From Struthidea cinerea (Eukaryota > Chordata > Aves > Passeriformes > Corcoracidae): DNA of 64,000 bases. The position numbers and the translations under genes are program-made. Below the pieces are notes generated by a model. That model had not been told where the DNA came from. It searched no databases and worked only from the letters and a program-made list of their open reading frames with translations. Of the stretch, positions 11,801-22,419 are shown one piece after another; the stretch's first letter is position 1; each line of letters opens with the position of its first letter. Location of the stretch: NCBI GenBank assembly GCA_013397865.1, contig VZTI01004803.1:849787-913786 (forward strand), given 5' to 3'.

Positions 11801-14800
11801 GTCAAGCTTTTTTATTTGCCTGTAAGCTCAAGATTTCTGAGATTAACTTTTTTCTCACAATTATGACTTTTTTTCCCCCTTGGAAATTTTGGGTACATTT
11901 CAAAAGTGCTTATGCTATTTAGGTGGTTTTCAGCATCTAAAGTTCTGCATTTGTGGTAGAAATCTTAGAAAATTGAAAGTAAAAAGCATTCAGTCTGCAC
12001 ATTCTGGAGCTCCATTAGAATAGCCTACCTCAAAGCACCAGTCTGACAAAGCACTTAAATCTGTTCTGAATTTCTCTATCAGCCATGATCTTCCCAATTT
12101 CTATAAGGAATTCACATGCTTTAAGTCAAGAACTAGTTTTAAAACTTTGCTGAAACAGAGCTGAAAAGTTGCTTTGCCCATTCAAAGTACCAGAGCAATT
12201 CAAGTTTTCAACCCCTTTCCATAGGTCCTGTGCACTTTGCAGCCATTGTGAGCTGCTGTTTTTATATACTGCTCCAACCTTCTGGAATGCACCATGTACA
12301 GACAGTATGTACTAACACTCCTCAGAGTGCCTTAACACTTCAAAAGAATAGCAATTTTCCAAGTCCTATATATATTGCACATTCAAATTATGAAAATAAA
12401 TAAATTATTGAAATATTTGTCACATGACTTATTGGAATGCATGAACTTGACCAATGCAAAGTCAAAACAGGATTTTAGAATAGATACACAACTTTATTAG
12501 TAAGGCAAGCAAATTAGCCAGATAGGGTTAGAAGTGGGGGAACGCATGAGGGGAGGAGAGCATCTGCCCAGCTCATGTGGGAAAACTGCTCTAAGACATC
12601 TCACATCTTAGGTAAGGATTCCCTTTTACACCCATTAATACTTCACCTCTTCAGTTACCATCAGTGAATCATCACAATTTCTGTTCACCAGAAGGTGGTT
12701 GTTGAACTGACAAATATCCGGAGATATAAAAGGGCATGCATACACCCTGCCAGGGATGGGAAGCCTGGTAGAGAAAATTTGAGCATTATCTGCCAGAAAC
12801 AATGAGTGTGGTATTCCACAGGGAAAAAATGGGCTGCAATTTACTACATGTGGTACTTAGATCATTTCATGTGGCTTTTCACTAAGGTTAAGAACTGATG
12901 TGTTTCCCTGTAAAAAGCTGAGGCACTGAGAGATAAAGTAGGAGGTTCACAACAGCTACTCCCATAAGAAAATGATAGGCAACAATCCAGAAGCTCTCTA
13001 GGCTGGAATTACAAACCTTGTCAAAGGAAGATAAAGCCTGGAAAAGGGAAGCAGATTAAAAATATAAGCATTCTGAAGAACTGTTCCTGTATTTCTTCTT
13101 TGGAGAGCTAATATTTCCTGATCAAACTGCCATTCCTCAATGGAATGTGAAGACCAGGAAGGGACCGTATACACTTGTCACCCTAGAAAGTCTGAACAAA
13201 AAGAGATAAATCATTAAAAGTGACAGAGGAAATCAGAGGGTGCTGTATCATGTAAAATAGTTCTAAACATTCAAGTGTCCTCCATTTGCACTGGGACTCT
13301 TCAAAGGACAAGCTGAAGACTGAGTCCCTAGCACATCTCCCAGAATAGCACATGCGCTCCCTCTGATTCAAGGTGTCTGAGTGTCATTTGTGGAAAACAG
13401 TTTTTCGCTGAACCCAAATCTTCAATTGTTGCAAATGTGCTCCTTACAGTTAAATAAATATTTAAAAAATTACAAACCCTCTTTGGTTCCATATTTATAT
13501 CAGAACATCCTTGTATATCTGAAAGTCATATGCTGCGAGCAGCTTTGTGTCTGAGTTTCAGGAGGAAGTTCTGAAATCAAAATCATCGAAAATACCTAGA
13601 GGTAGAAAAGTACAATGTGTTTTACAATGGTTACAGGGGAAAAAAATCTGTGAACTAGGATTTTTTTGTTTTTATTCCTGATTTTGTTAGAAACTGGCTT
13701 AAAACATATCCACCTTAGGTGTTTCAACAGCTAGAAGATGCTTGGCCACAGCAAGATGATTCACAGTGCCAGTTAGGAACCTTTCTCCTTAGTCATTTAG
13801 CAAAGAGATTTTTTTGGGGTATGTGTATTGCCAGGCTCCCAAAACAGTCAATGGTGACTGATAGGCTGCTTTTAAGAATGAGTCAGAGCAAAAGCATCAG
13901 AGAGTTATTCCTGTAATTGCACTCTGAAGGAGCCCATCTCTCACTGTTCACTACAGAAAAAGTGCCTAAGAAGTATCATTGAGGTTCTTGGCATCAGCTC
14001 AGTCCCAGGGTAACCAATCCCTCCATGTTTCATGGGAAAGCTCAGCCGGCTGAGGACATTGTCACATCAGCCACAGCATCTGGCCTCCCATTTGAGCCCC
14101 AGCTGCCCTGATCACTCAGGTGGCCTCTCTGCTGGCTGAGGCTGATGTAGACTTGGAAAGAACCAGCTGTCTCTGCACACAGAACCACCTCATAATACCA
14201 GCCTGGACCTCAGTTACATCTCCATCATTGATAGGAGTGTGCCTGACCTGGAACATTTGGCCCAGACAGTCCTATTTAGGCCTGGTGCCCACACCGTGCT
14301 GGTTGGAACCATGGGGACATAGAGACTAAACCAGAGAAAATTCTCTATCTCAGGTATTATAGCACTCAGTGATAACAGGGAAATACTGAATTTCTGCTGG
14401 AGCAAGTTTCTGACATGAATATGGTTTTTTGAAACTGTTTGCAAAAACAGAATCAAGCATTTCAAGATTAGATGGTGACTTGGTATAACTAAACTGCCCT
14501 AGGAGTTACCTGGAGATAAACTGGGATGGGCCTTTCTTTGGTACTGACATTTATATTTCTAGGTAGTCACCAGTTTTAAAAAAAAAAAATCACTGAATAA
14601 ACAGCAGGACCTAATATAAAAGAACACTTAGGTATCAGAGTTATTAGACTGCTTTTAAACTGTGATTTTAATAGTCTAGATTCCTTCTGATTCAGAGTAA
14701 TTTCTCTAAGCAGTGATACTTCTTCCTCTCCTCTTAGCTTGCTTCTTGCAGTTCTAAATATTCCAAAACAAGGATTTCAACCTCCCATCTCTTGTCTAAA

Positions 14801-14883
14801 CTATGCACTTCAACTTCTCAACTACTGCTATATGAGGGGGCTTGAAAAGCAGAATCACTGCAGCTGCATCCACAGGGGCCAAG
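8839..14883. other. Noncoding stretch, mostly AT-rich, no gene recognised
   Basis: The longest frame is a 112-residue plus-strand frame at 11265-11603, rich in Lys, Gln and Ile, without a domain or a splice or promoter context that I can defend. From about 14030 to 14330 base composition becomes clearly more GC-rich than the surroundings. This may be an old repeat or a conserved patch, but I cannot name it. A 14-bp palindrome at 14041-14054 lies inside. A TATA-like ATATAAAAG at about 12724 stands alone with no other promoter hallmark. No RNA genes seen. Confidence 0.7.
14879..14883. repeat. Target-site duplication, left copy (CCAAG)
   Basis: The five bases immediately before the TG that opens the solo LTR read CCAAG, identical to the five bases just after its terminal CA at 15785-15789. 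Confidence 0.85.
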
Positions 14884-15784
14884 TGTTGGGGTTTTGGGAG
14901 TTCACCTTCTGTTTTTTTTCTTTTCTCTCTTGGGGAATTTTTCTCCCATGCATGTTACCACAGCAACAAATTGCTCGGTGCTTGGGAGAAACAAAGGGAC
15001 TGGCCACAGGGGGAGGGGTCCGGGGAGCCACCCTCTTTCACCTGGGCTGGCTGGCCATGGGTGCTCTCGGCGTTCGTTCGGAGGGAGAGAGAGGCTGCCC
15101 CCGTCCTGCTGTGACAGGTTTTCCAGCTGCCTTTCTTCTACCGGAGAAAACCCGGGATTCCCAAACCCGCCTTTCCCTGCCCTGTTTGGAGCCGGGCTGC
15201 AGCCGCGGAGCCTTCGCTACATCGTAGCTCCGCACACCCTGCCTGCCGAGACTCCCGNNNNNNNNNNNNNNNNNNNNNNNNNNNNNNNNNNNNNNNNNNN
15301 NNNNNNNNNNNNNNNNNNNNNNNNNNNNNNNNNNNNNNNNNNNNNNNNNNNNNNNNNNNNNNNNNNNNNNNNNNNNNNNNNNNNNNNNNNNNNNNNNNNN
15401 NNNNNNNNNNNNNNNNNNNNNNNNNNNNNNNNNNNNNNNNNNNNNNNNNNNNNNNNNNNNNNNNNNNNNNNNNNNNNNNNNNNNNNNNNNNNNNNNNNNN
15501 NNNNNNNNNNNNNNNNNNNNNNNNNNNNNNNNNNNNCAGCCGAGAGAGGCTGGCACTGGGTTTGTGGGGCTGTTTGCTGTCACTGCCAGAGTTATTGGTG
15601 TTCCTTTGTCTTGTTATACATATATATATATTAGTAAAGAACTGTTATTCCTACCCCTCATATCTTTGCCTGAAAGTCCCTTAATTTAAAAATTACAATA
15701 ATTCGGAGGGAAGGGGGTTACATTTTCCATTTCAGGGGAGGCTCCTGCCTTCCTTCACAGACACCTGTCTTTCAAACCAAGACA
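14884..15784 (+). mobile_element. Well-preserved solo LTR of an avian endogenous retrovirus, with target duplications
   Basis: The element opens with TGTTGGGG and closes with AACCAAGACA, the TG...CA ends of a retroviral LTR, and is bracketed by perfect CCAAG duplications. It is sharply more GC-rich than its flanks. By hand count it keeps 18 CpG sites in its first 374 sequenced bases, whereas the LTR at 32764 has about 4 in 799. That argues for a recent insertion that has not yet lost CpGs by methylation decay. Past the gap lie a TATA-like AT run (about 15615-15631) and an AGTAAA polyadenylation-signal variant at 15633-15638. No internal retroviral genes flank it, so it is the product of LTR-LTR recombination. 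A 5-bp duplication is usual for ERVL-type integrases, but I do not assign a class. 279 of its bases are unsequenced. Confidence 0.9.
15258..15536. other. Assembly gap (279 N) inside the solo LTR
   Basis: A run of N begins after a GC-rich stretch ending GACTCCCG and resumes at CAGCCGAGAG. Because the duplications on both sides of the LTR still match, the gap is internal to one element. The N count may be an estimate, so the real LTR length is uncertain. Confidence 0.99.
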
Positions 15785-15789
15785 CCAAG
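15785..15789. repeat. Target-site duplication, right copy (CCAAG)
   Basis: Identical to 14879-14883. Removing the LTR and one copy gives a continuous pre-insertion site. Confidence 0.85.
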
Positions 15790-18170
15790 TTACCCAGCTG
15801 TGCTGCTCCATGAGCTGTGCTGCCTGGGCTGCACCAGTCCATATGGATGGCAGCTTAACGGCCTCTATTACTGCACTGTCTTCCTTTCTCTACATGTGGA
15901 TATCACAGAAGAATGTTTTATGTTGCCACATTATTCATCTTCAAAAGCTACAGTGACTTGTATATAATATATCTTCAGTGCTCTGAATGTGTCTGAGGGA
16001 CTTAATTCACTTGTTTTCGTTTTTAGAAGACACCATTTCACAGTCCTATGGATTTAAGCATTTAGGAATCTTTGCATTTCCATTTATTAAATCAGTAATC
16101 TTTTCTTATTTTCATATTTTAAGAACCATAGATGTACAAGAATTTTTTTCATTAATTATCACCTTTTGCTGCTAAAAAGCTAAGGGTGAGTTACAAAAAC
16201 CAAACCACTCTCTGAGTAGTGAATACATCCAGACTGTGCAGAACTGTGTTCATACCAACACAGCAGCACTGATATTGATATGTATATACTGTATCTTCTG
16301 TGTAGTTAGACTACTGTCTGGAAAGTTCTCAATGTAAGCTCTTTCAAAGGCATCTACGAAAAAGAATCCATTTGGAAAAATCCAATTAAGAAAAATATTT
16401 GTTTTTCAATAAATTAGAAAAAGAAAAAACCAGAACCGGTTAAGGATAAAGAGGGTAAGCTACTCTTGAACTGCTTGAACTCTTGAATCTACCAATGAAT
16501 TATGGAAAATCTGACAGACGAACCTAGGTAAAATGACAATTTTATTTCTGCTTCTGTGGGGAGAAGAGGAAAGGGGGAAACTATTGTGGTTTTGAAATCA
16601 CAACAGAATGAACTCACTCTCATTCTCTGACCTATTCATTTCTCAATACTTATTTTTATATCTCACGTTACAAAGTTGTGTAATGATAATTTATAGGTCA
16701 GCTTGACAGAACCAGGCAGACAGTACTCAACATGATCCTTACTGTTCCTGTCCACAAATACAACAGCCTATATTACTTCTCCTCTCCCCCAGACCATTTG
16801 AACTTTCCTCACAGAGGTGTGTAATGAAAGGAAATACATGAACAAAAATATGGAACAAAGGGGAGAAAGGGCAGACTTTTATATAATTCATCCAAAAACA
16901 TTTCTAAAAGCCCAGAGAGCTAGCAGCCAGCAAGGATGCCACATTCCAAAAGCAATTCAGAGAATGCCTACAGAATTGGTGCCCACAACACAGACAGATA
17001 TCTATTTTTTCTGGGTTTATGTCTAAGACTCTGGGTTCAGCATTTCAGCAGCTCATCATAACGCTTCCAGCGCAATATGAGTGTGGCTTGCCATGAGTGC
17101 AGAACTGATAATTCATCCGTCACCAGTAGTCACATCCAAGCCTGCCCAGACATAAACACACACCAGAGGCAAACTGTGGTTCCTATGTATAGGAAATTCT
17201 ATTTTCAGCTAATGGGTTACCTAAAAATAAACTCTTAGTCAAATGCAAGGGCTTCCTTCAGTCCATTTTATTAGTAGCATTAAAATACAAAGTACAGTTT
17301 TGATTTGAAATAATTATTCCTACTTTAGCAGTGTCAGGTGGCTGGGTTCCAGTATTGTGTGAATACACTTTACATTTTTCTAAAGAACTGAGCATTTTTC
17401 AAAGGGACAGAACTTTATATTTTGAAAAATATCCCTCAATGATTTTCTGCCAGCTGAAGTATCCAAAGTGTCTGCCCTCAAGAAAGATTCAGTGCTTTTG
17501 GCAACATTTGCAAACTAGTCTGTTTTTTCCAATCCAGAAACATTTTCTTTGCCAGACAGTCATCTGAAATAATGTTCTTACACAGAAAGTACATGTTCGG
17601 TATGTTTTGCATTTATACACTGTAAAAGACAAGGAGTTTGGAGGTCCTAGAGGCTGGCACTGAATTGCAAGGGCAGTTACGTTCAGATTGACAGTGAAGA
17701 TACTGGAAGATGGCAAAGGTGGTAATAAAAAAGCACTGGGATTTCTAAAACCGTGACTAGAACATTACTCCCAGGCTTGCAGGGTCATGGGGCCATGATG
17801 CTAAAGAGTAATATAAGGTTACCCAGTAGAGAAGGCTGGGATAAAAGGTCAACCCCTCACGGAGAGGAGGGGAAAATGTCAGCATCAGGTTCATGATGTT
17901 CAGCCATGGGGCCCTGGCTGTGTAACTGACATACAACCCCCAGGTATTTCCAAGGTGAAAATGCTGAAGAAAAGTGAACAGGACAGCAATTCTCTTGATG
18001 TGATAGAAAACACCAAATTTTAAATTACAAATGTTTTCCTCCCTGTTCTATGGGACTTCCTGGAGTGAGGGTTTTTTTATTATTTTTTGAATAAGGAGCT
18101 ATCCTAACAATACAAATAACAGATTATATTGTTCATTTCATGAACAGAAGTTCCCCCCCAAAAAAATAGG

Positions 18171-18199
18171 ATCTGAAGCCATCTACCATGGCTTCAGAT
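18171..18199. repeat. Hairpin: perfect 12-bp arms, 5-base loop
   Basis: ATCTGAAGCCAT (18171-18182) is followed by CTACC and then its exact reverse complement ATGGCTTCAGAT (18188-18199). In a plus-strand transcript the stem could grow outward to about 16 pairs using G-U wobbles and one A-U pair. There is no terminal TA or longer terminal inverted repeat to suggest a miniature transposon. It is too short for a typical microRNA precursor. Confidence 0.9.
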
Positions 18200-19612
18200 T
18201 TTGAGGGATCTGTGGGAACCTCTCACAAACCATAGTCTGTCTCCATTAGAAAAAGGCACAAATTCAGAGAAATTAGGTATGTGAAAAGATTTTCAGATGT
18301 GAAAATGGTTAACAGCATTCTAAAGGCTTGATCAGACACAGCTGGATATCAGACTATGCCTGACAAACGTAGCTGTTTCCCCAGCTGCCTATTATGTTCT
18401 CCTGACAGAGATTATAAACTCTCAGCAGAGCAGGACTGGCAGGCATTCCTTATCTGCTTCTCTGTAAACGTAAATAGCTCATAGAACATAGACAGTAGGC
18501 AGAGGCCTATGCTGCTCTTCTACCTCTTCTTCCCTTCATTCCAGAGGACATTCAAATGCAGGGACCAACAACATGCAGACCAATCTGTCTATAGTCTAAA
18601 ACATCATCACATTAAAATTTATTAAAAATGTGTCAGCATTCAAACCATATGACAACTCTAATATTCTTCAGAACTAATATTTTTTCTGGAGCAGCCTTTC
18701 ATTTTAAGTTTCATTATGACCTTGGTTTTTCCCTCCCTCTTTCTTTTGGCTAAAAGAAATACAGTTTTCTGAGTACATGAAAACAAGCACTACAGAAATT
18801 AAATACCCATACTTCCCACTGACAGTCTTCTAGAGTTGTTTTTCTTCATTTGTTTTCTTTTTGGTGCCCTTTTTTTTGTTTGTTTGGGTTTTTTGGGTTT
18901 TTTTTTGCATGAAAATATGGTCTCAGAGTTTAAAGGACTCATTAATCAAGCTTGATGCCCAAATTCTCACAGAGAGCCTGGACTTTTTTTTTTAATCTGC
19001 TCTGAAGGTGTACTACAAAATGTGACATAAATTGCTAATATGTGTGTTTCAGGAAAATCACAGTTATTAAGAAAAATATTTCTCTGTATATCTTTACAAA
19101 GTACATATGCCTTTTGTTTTTCTTCTCTGAAAATATCTATATGAAATGCCATGGCGTATATTATCTACAAGAACAGGTGAGCTAGTCAAATGGTTTGTCC
19201 AGAAGGCAGTTCACAGAAAGGAGGTGTTTTTGACATATATTCACAAGAACTGCTCAACATCTAAGCACGGCCAACCTGTCATTCCCAAGCCAAGAAGCAG
19301 GTACAGAGCCTGTGCCAATCCAGTTCCAACACACACAGTAACAAATAGCAGTCTCTGAGGTGATGGCAAACCATCAGCAAGCCCCTCCTGGGCCACTCAA
19401 ATACATTTTTAATATCGCATAACAGACATAAAAGGCCAGCTTGCATTCAGCCTGTGGAGACATCATACAAAGACCATGGATGACAACAGGGGTCCCCATC
19501 CAGAGCTGCCCTGCTTCTTGAGAGCAGCTCCAGCACAGCCGGGACCCCCAGCCCCAGCAGAAGATGTGCTGCAAAGGCTGTGTGAGGATGGCTGCTAAGA
19601 GGGAATGTCACG

Positions 19613-19634
19613 CTCTGCCTGGGACCAGGCAGAG
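19613..19634. repeat. Near-perfect palindrome: 10-bp arms, 2-base centre
   Basis: CTCTGCCTGG (19613-19622) and CCAGGCAGAG (19625-19634) are exact reverse complements separated by GA. It lies in the GC-elevated patch at 19.3-19.8 kb. Confidence 0.9.
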
Positions 19635-21814
19635 TGTGTGTCCTGCTGTCTAGTCAGGCAGCAGCCATGATCCCAAAGGCAGCCCTCAAACAGGATCCTT
19701 GTCCTGCTCAGCTGCTACAAGCTGAGGGCACCTCCTGACAGAAGGCTGGCTAGGAGGCACAGATCACCTGGAAAAGCATGACGTGACAGTCCTGTATGAA
19801 CACTACCCTAGTTGTCAGTGCACAGTTACAAGTACACAAGCCACACTAAGGACCTGTGGAGCCCTTCCTAGGGAAATGCTTTTTAGGCTCTTGCAGCCTA
19901 CCATCCATTTGTGCTTTTATTCCAGTTTCCCATTTTACACGTCACCCTTTGAAAACATTGGCTATCACAGTTTCTATTCCTCAGATTTCACCTACTTGTC
20001 AAACTTTTAGCAAGTTTTCTCCAGTGTCTTCCTTGTGTAACACATTTCTCCCTCTCAGAGTTGTCTTTCCACTGCCTTTTCCATCAGCTTTTCAGTTTTT
20101 GCTCTCAGATTGCCCCAAGTAGAGTCTTAAAATAGCCCTGCTCATTTCTTTCTCTTTTACCAATCGCTAGATGTGAAAGAGTACTTCTGGGAGCTCCAGA
20201 CATTTTTTATCATCTGCTAAGCCCTCCGTCCCTTCCTGAGATCCTGCCAAAGGCAGCAGAGTGGTCACTGAACTTAAAGGGTCAGTCACAACATACAAAG
20301 GTTTTGTTAAATAAATTTTCCTTAAAAGTAGACTGCCCAGCTCTATTTGTGACAGTGCCCTGATATTTTTAGGATCTTGACTTAATAAGAAGAAAAACAA
20401 AGCTCAGATAAATTCTCCTTTTGATTTTTAAACCAGCAGTCTTAAAGAGCATTTCCTTCTTCAGTGAGAGCTGAATTGAGCTCTGACTTAAGTTCTCCTT
20501 TGGCTTCAATTTTTGGATAATGCTTTGTGTTTTAAAGCTTGTTTACTAGACAGCTTCTACAAACACTCATCACTATACTCTTTTTTTCAGTGGTATACAC
20601 TTGAGATGGCAGATTTACTAAGTAATCAGAATATTTGACATCAACAAGAAAAATGCCCACTGTCTCTTTTTAACCAAAGAAATACAGGAAATAGCCTAAT
20701 GTGGTATTACTTATCCAAGAATTAATGGTAAAAAAAGGTTTAGTCCTTGGAACTTCATGTCAACAGCTGTGTGTTTCTGCATAGAAATCTATCCACTGGA
20801 TTGCTTTATGGCAAAATAATAATGCTTCTTTGACATGCCACACTGCTGACAGTCTTTAAAAAATGTAATTTTGTCACAGAAGTAATTCTTAATACAATAG
20901 ACCTTGGTTGCTTAGTTCTCTAATACAGTGTCACACAGAAGCTCCTGCTGGTCAGATTAAATCACGTTTCTGTTGTGACTAGCCCTTGGGAGACCACAGC
21001 TAAGATTTTCTTCAGTCCATATAACCAAGTTTTTATGACTTTATTCATAAGTGTTGTTTGAAATTAGACAATATGTCTTTCTCCACATGTTGGAATATTT
21101 TAGCAGTAATTCTAAACTGCCTCAAATACATATTGTAAAATGTTCTGCATCTGTGTGGTTTTTAAATTCCAAATTTTTGTTTCCATATTACAAATGTGCA
21201 TGGCAGAATCTAATAAATCTAATGGTTATTGCAGTTTTGCCCATTAATATTGTGACTGTAAGTCTAGGCAACAGGCAATATTTTATTAATTCTGAGTGTC
21301 ACATTATACACAACCTCCTGACTGCAGGAAGAAATGTAGTGTAGCAGATCAGTAAATTAACTAGAGGGTGCTGTGAAATCTGGGCCCAAGGCTATGGGTA
21401 ACTGAGCCAGAGAGCTATAGACTGGCAGAAGGATGTCCCAAGATCTGGGGAAAGACTCAGTGCTATTTCTTCCATCTTCCCCCTGTGTTAACAGGCAGCA
21501 GTACTGAGAGCAGTTGTACTGAAGTATGCTGTGGTATAGAGCGAAGAGGGTATCTGGACAGATGTGCTGGTTTTGGCTGGGGTAGACAGTGGCTGGTACA
21601 GGGTTAGGTTTTGGGTTTCTGATGCACACAGAGTTGATAATAGACTTGTTATTGCTGAGCAGGGCTTACACAGAGCCAAGGCTTTTTCTGCTTTTCCTAT
21701 GGCCAAGCTGGCGGGGAAGCTGGGGGTGCATGGGAGGTTGGGAGGTGCCACAGCCAGGGCAGGTGACCCCAACTCACCAAAGGGACATTCCAGACCATAT
21801 GGCATCATGCTCAG

Positions 21815-21822
21815 TATATAAA
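21815..21822 (+). promoter_or_regulatory. TATA box of the LTR promoter
   Basis: TATATAAA sits about 250 bases inside the LTR, the usual U3 position, and about 180 bases ahead of the polyadenylation signal. Activity cannot be judged from sequence. Confidence 0.6.
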
Positions 21823-22001
21823 GGTAGGGGAAGAAGATAGAAGGGGGGACATTTGGAGTGATGGTGTTTGTCTTCCTGAGTCACCATTACAGATGATGGG
21901 TCCCTGCTCTCCTGGGGATGGCTGAACACCTGCCTGCCCATGGGAAGCACTGAACTCATTCTTGTTTTGCTTTGCTGGTGTGCATGGCTTTTGCTTTCCC
22001 T

Positions 22002-22007
22002 ATTAAA
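22002..22007 (+). terminator. Polyadenylation signal ATTAAA of the LTR
   Basis: ATTAAA lies just ahead of the R-U5 module shared with the two other ERVL-like LTRs in the window, where the avian LTRs carry their 3'-end signal. Confidence 0.6.
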
Positions 22008-22290
22008 CTGTCTTTATCTCAGCCCATGGGTTTTCCACCTTTAACCTTCCTGATTGTCTCCCTGATCCCACTGGTGACCGAGTGGCTGTGTGGTACTTGG
22101 TTGCTGGCTGGGGTTAAACCCCAACAAGAGGTCCTAGCAGACAATGCCATGTTACCAGTGAATGTTGAAACAATTGTCATGATATATTATTACAGAACAC
22201 CAGAGTCAGTGAGCGCTTTAACAGTTCAAGCATTTAGCAACAAAGGCAGCCAAACAGTTATATTCACATCAATACTGAAGTTACATGTGG

Positions 22291-22419
22291 TAAAGGAAGG
22301 ACAGAAGAAAAAGAGAAAGAGGAAAGAGAAGGAAGGAAAGAATGAAGGAGGGAAGGAGGGAAGAAAGAAAGGAAAAAGTGATGGTGAGAGGAAGAGAGAG
22401 AGGGAGAGAGGGAGGGAGA
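22291..22419. repeat. Purine-rich (GA) tract
   Basis: Three almost adjoining pure A/G runs at about 22303-22342, 22344-22378 and 22386-22419, broken only by a T or a short TGATGGT-type interruption. Tracts with GGAA, GAGA and GGGA units like this one can adopt triplex-type structures in supercoiled DNA. It begins about 165 bases after the end of the LTR. Confidence 0.92.

Larger units (their letters stand above)
15790..21562. other. Noncoding stretch, no gene recognised
   Basis: Reading frames are short in all frames. T-rich runs occur around 18840-18905. From about 19330 to 19790 the sequence is noticeably GC-richer, with short frames on both strands but no recognisable protein. That patch may be an old, unnamed repeat. 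Two striking inverted repeats (18171-18199 and 19613-19634) are listed separately. The bases just before 21562 lead into the next LTR without a clear duplication. Confidence 0.7.
21563..22126 (+). mobile_element. Solo LTR, ERVL-like avian endogenous retrovirus
   Basis: It begins TGTGCTGGTTTTGGCTGGG and ends GCTGGGGTTAAACCCCAACA, start and end sequences that I recognise from a very common avian ERVL-type LTR. Inside are, in order, a TATA box at 21815-21822, an ATTAAA polyadenylation signal at 22002-22007, and the shared R-U5 module TTTATCTCAGCCCATGGG (22012-22029). No retroviral genes adjoin, so it is a solo LTR. By hand I count only about two CpGs in 564 bases, so it is older than the element at 14884. 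The flanking five bases (ACAGA, AGAGG) match at only three positions, so no intact target duplication is visible. Confidence 0.88.

Noticed and set aside
12715..12735. TATA-like ATATAAAAG as a promoter
   Set aside because: An isolated TATA string in AT-rich DNA without an open frame or repeat boundary downstream.
14041..14054. 14-bp palindrome CTCAGCCGGCTGAG as a special site
   Set aside because: About four perfect 14-bp palindromes are expected by chance in a window of this size.
14739..15634. Frames of 162, 246 and 181 codons across the N gap
   Set aside because: They lie in a solo LTR and much of their length is unknown bases. LTRs of this kind are regulatory, not coding.
21558..22131. 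Target duplication around the LTR at 21563-22126
   Set aside because: ACAGA and AGAGG agree at only three of five positions; not convincing.
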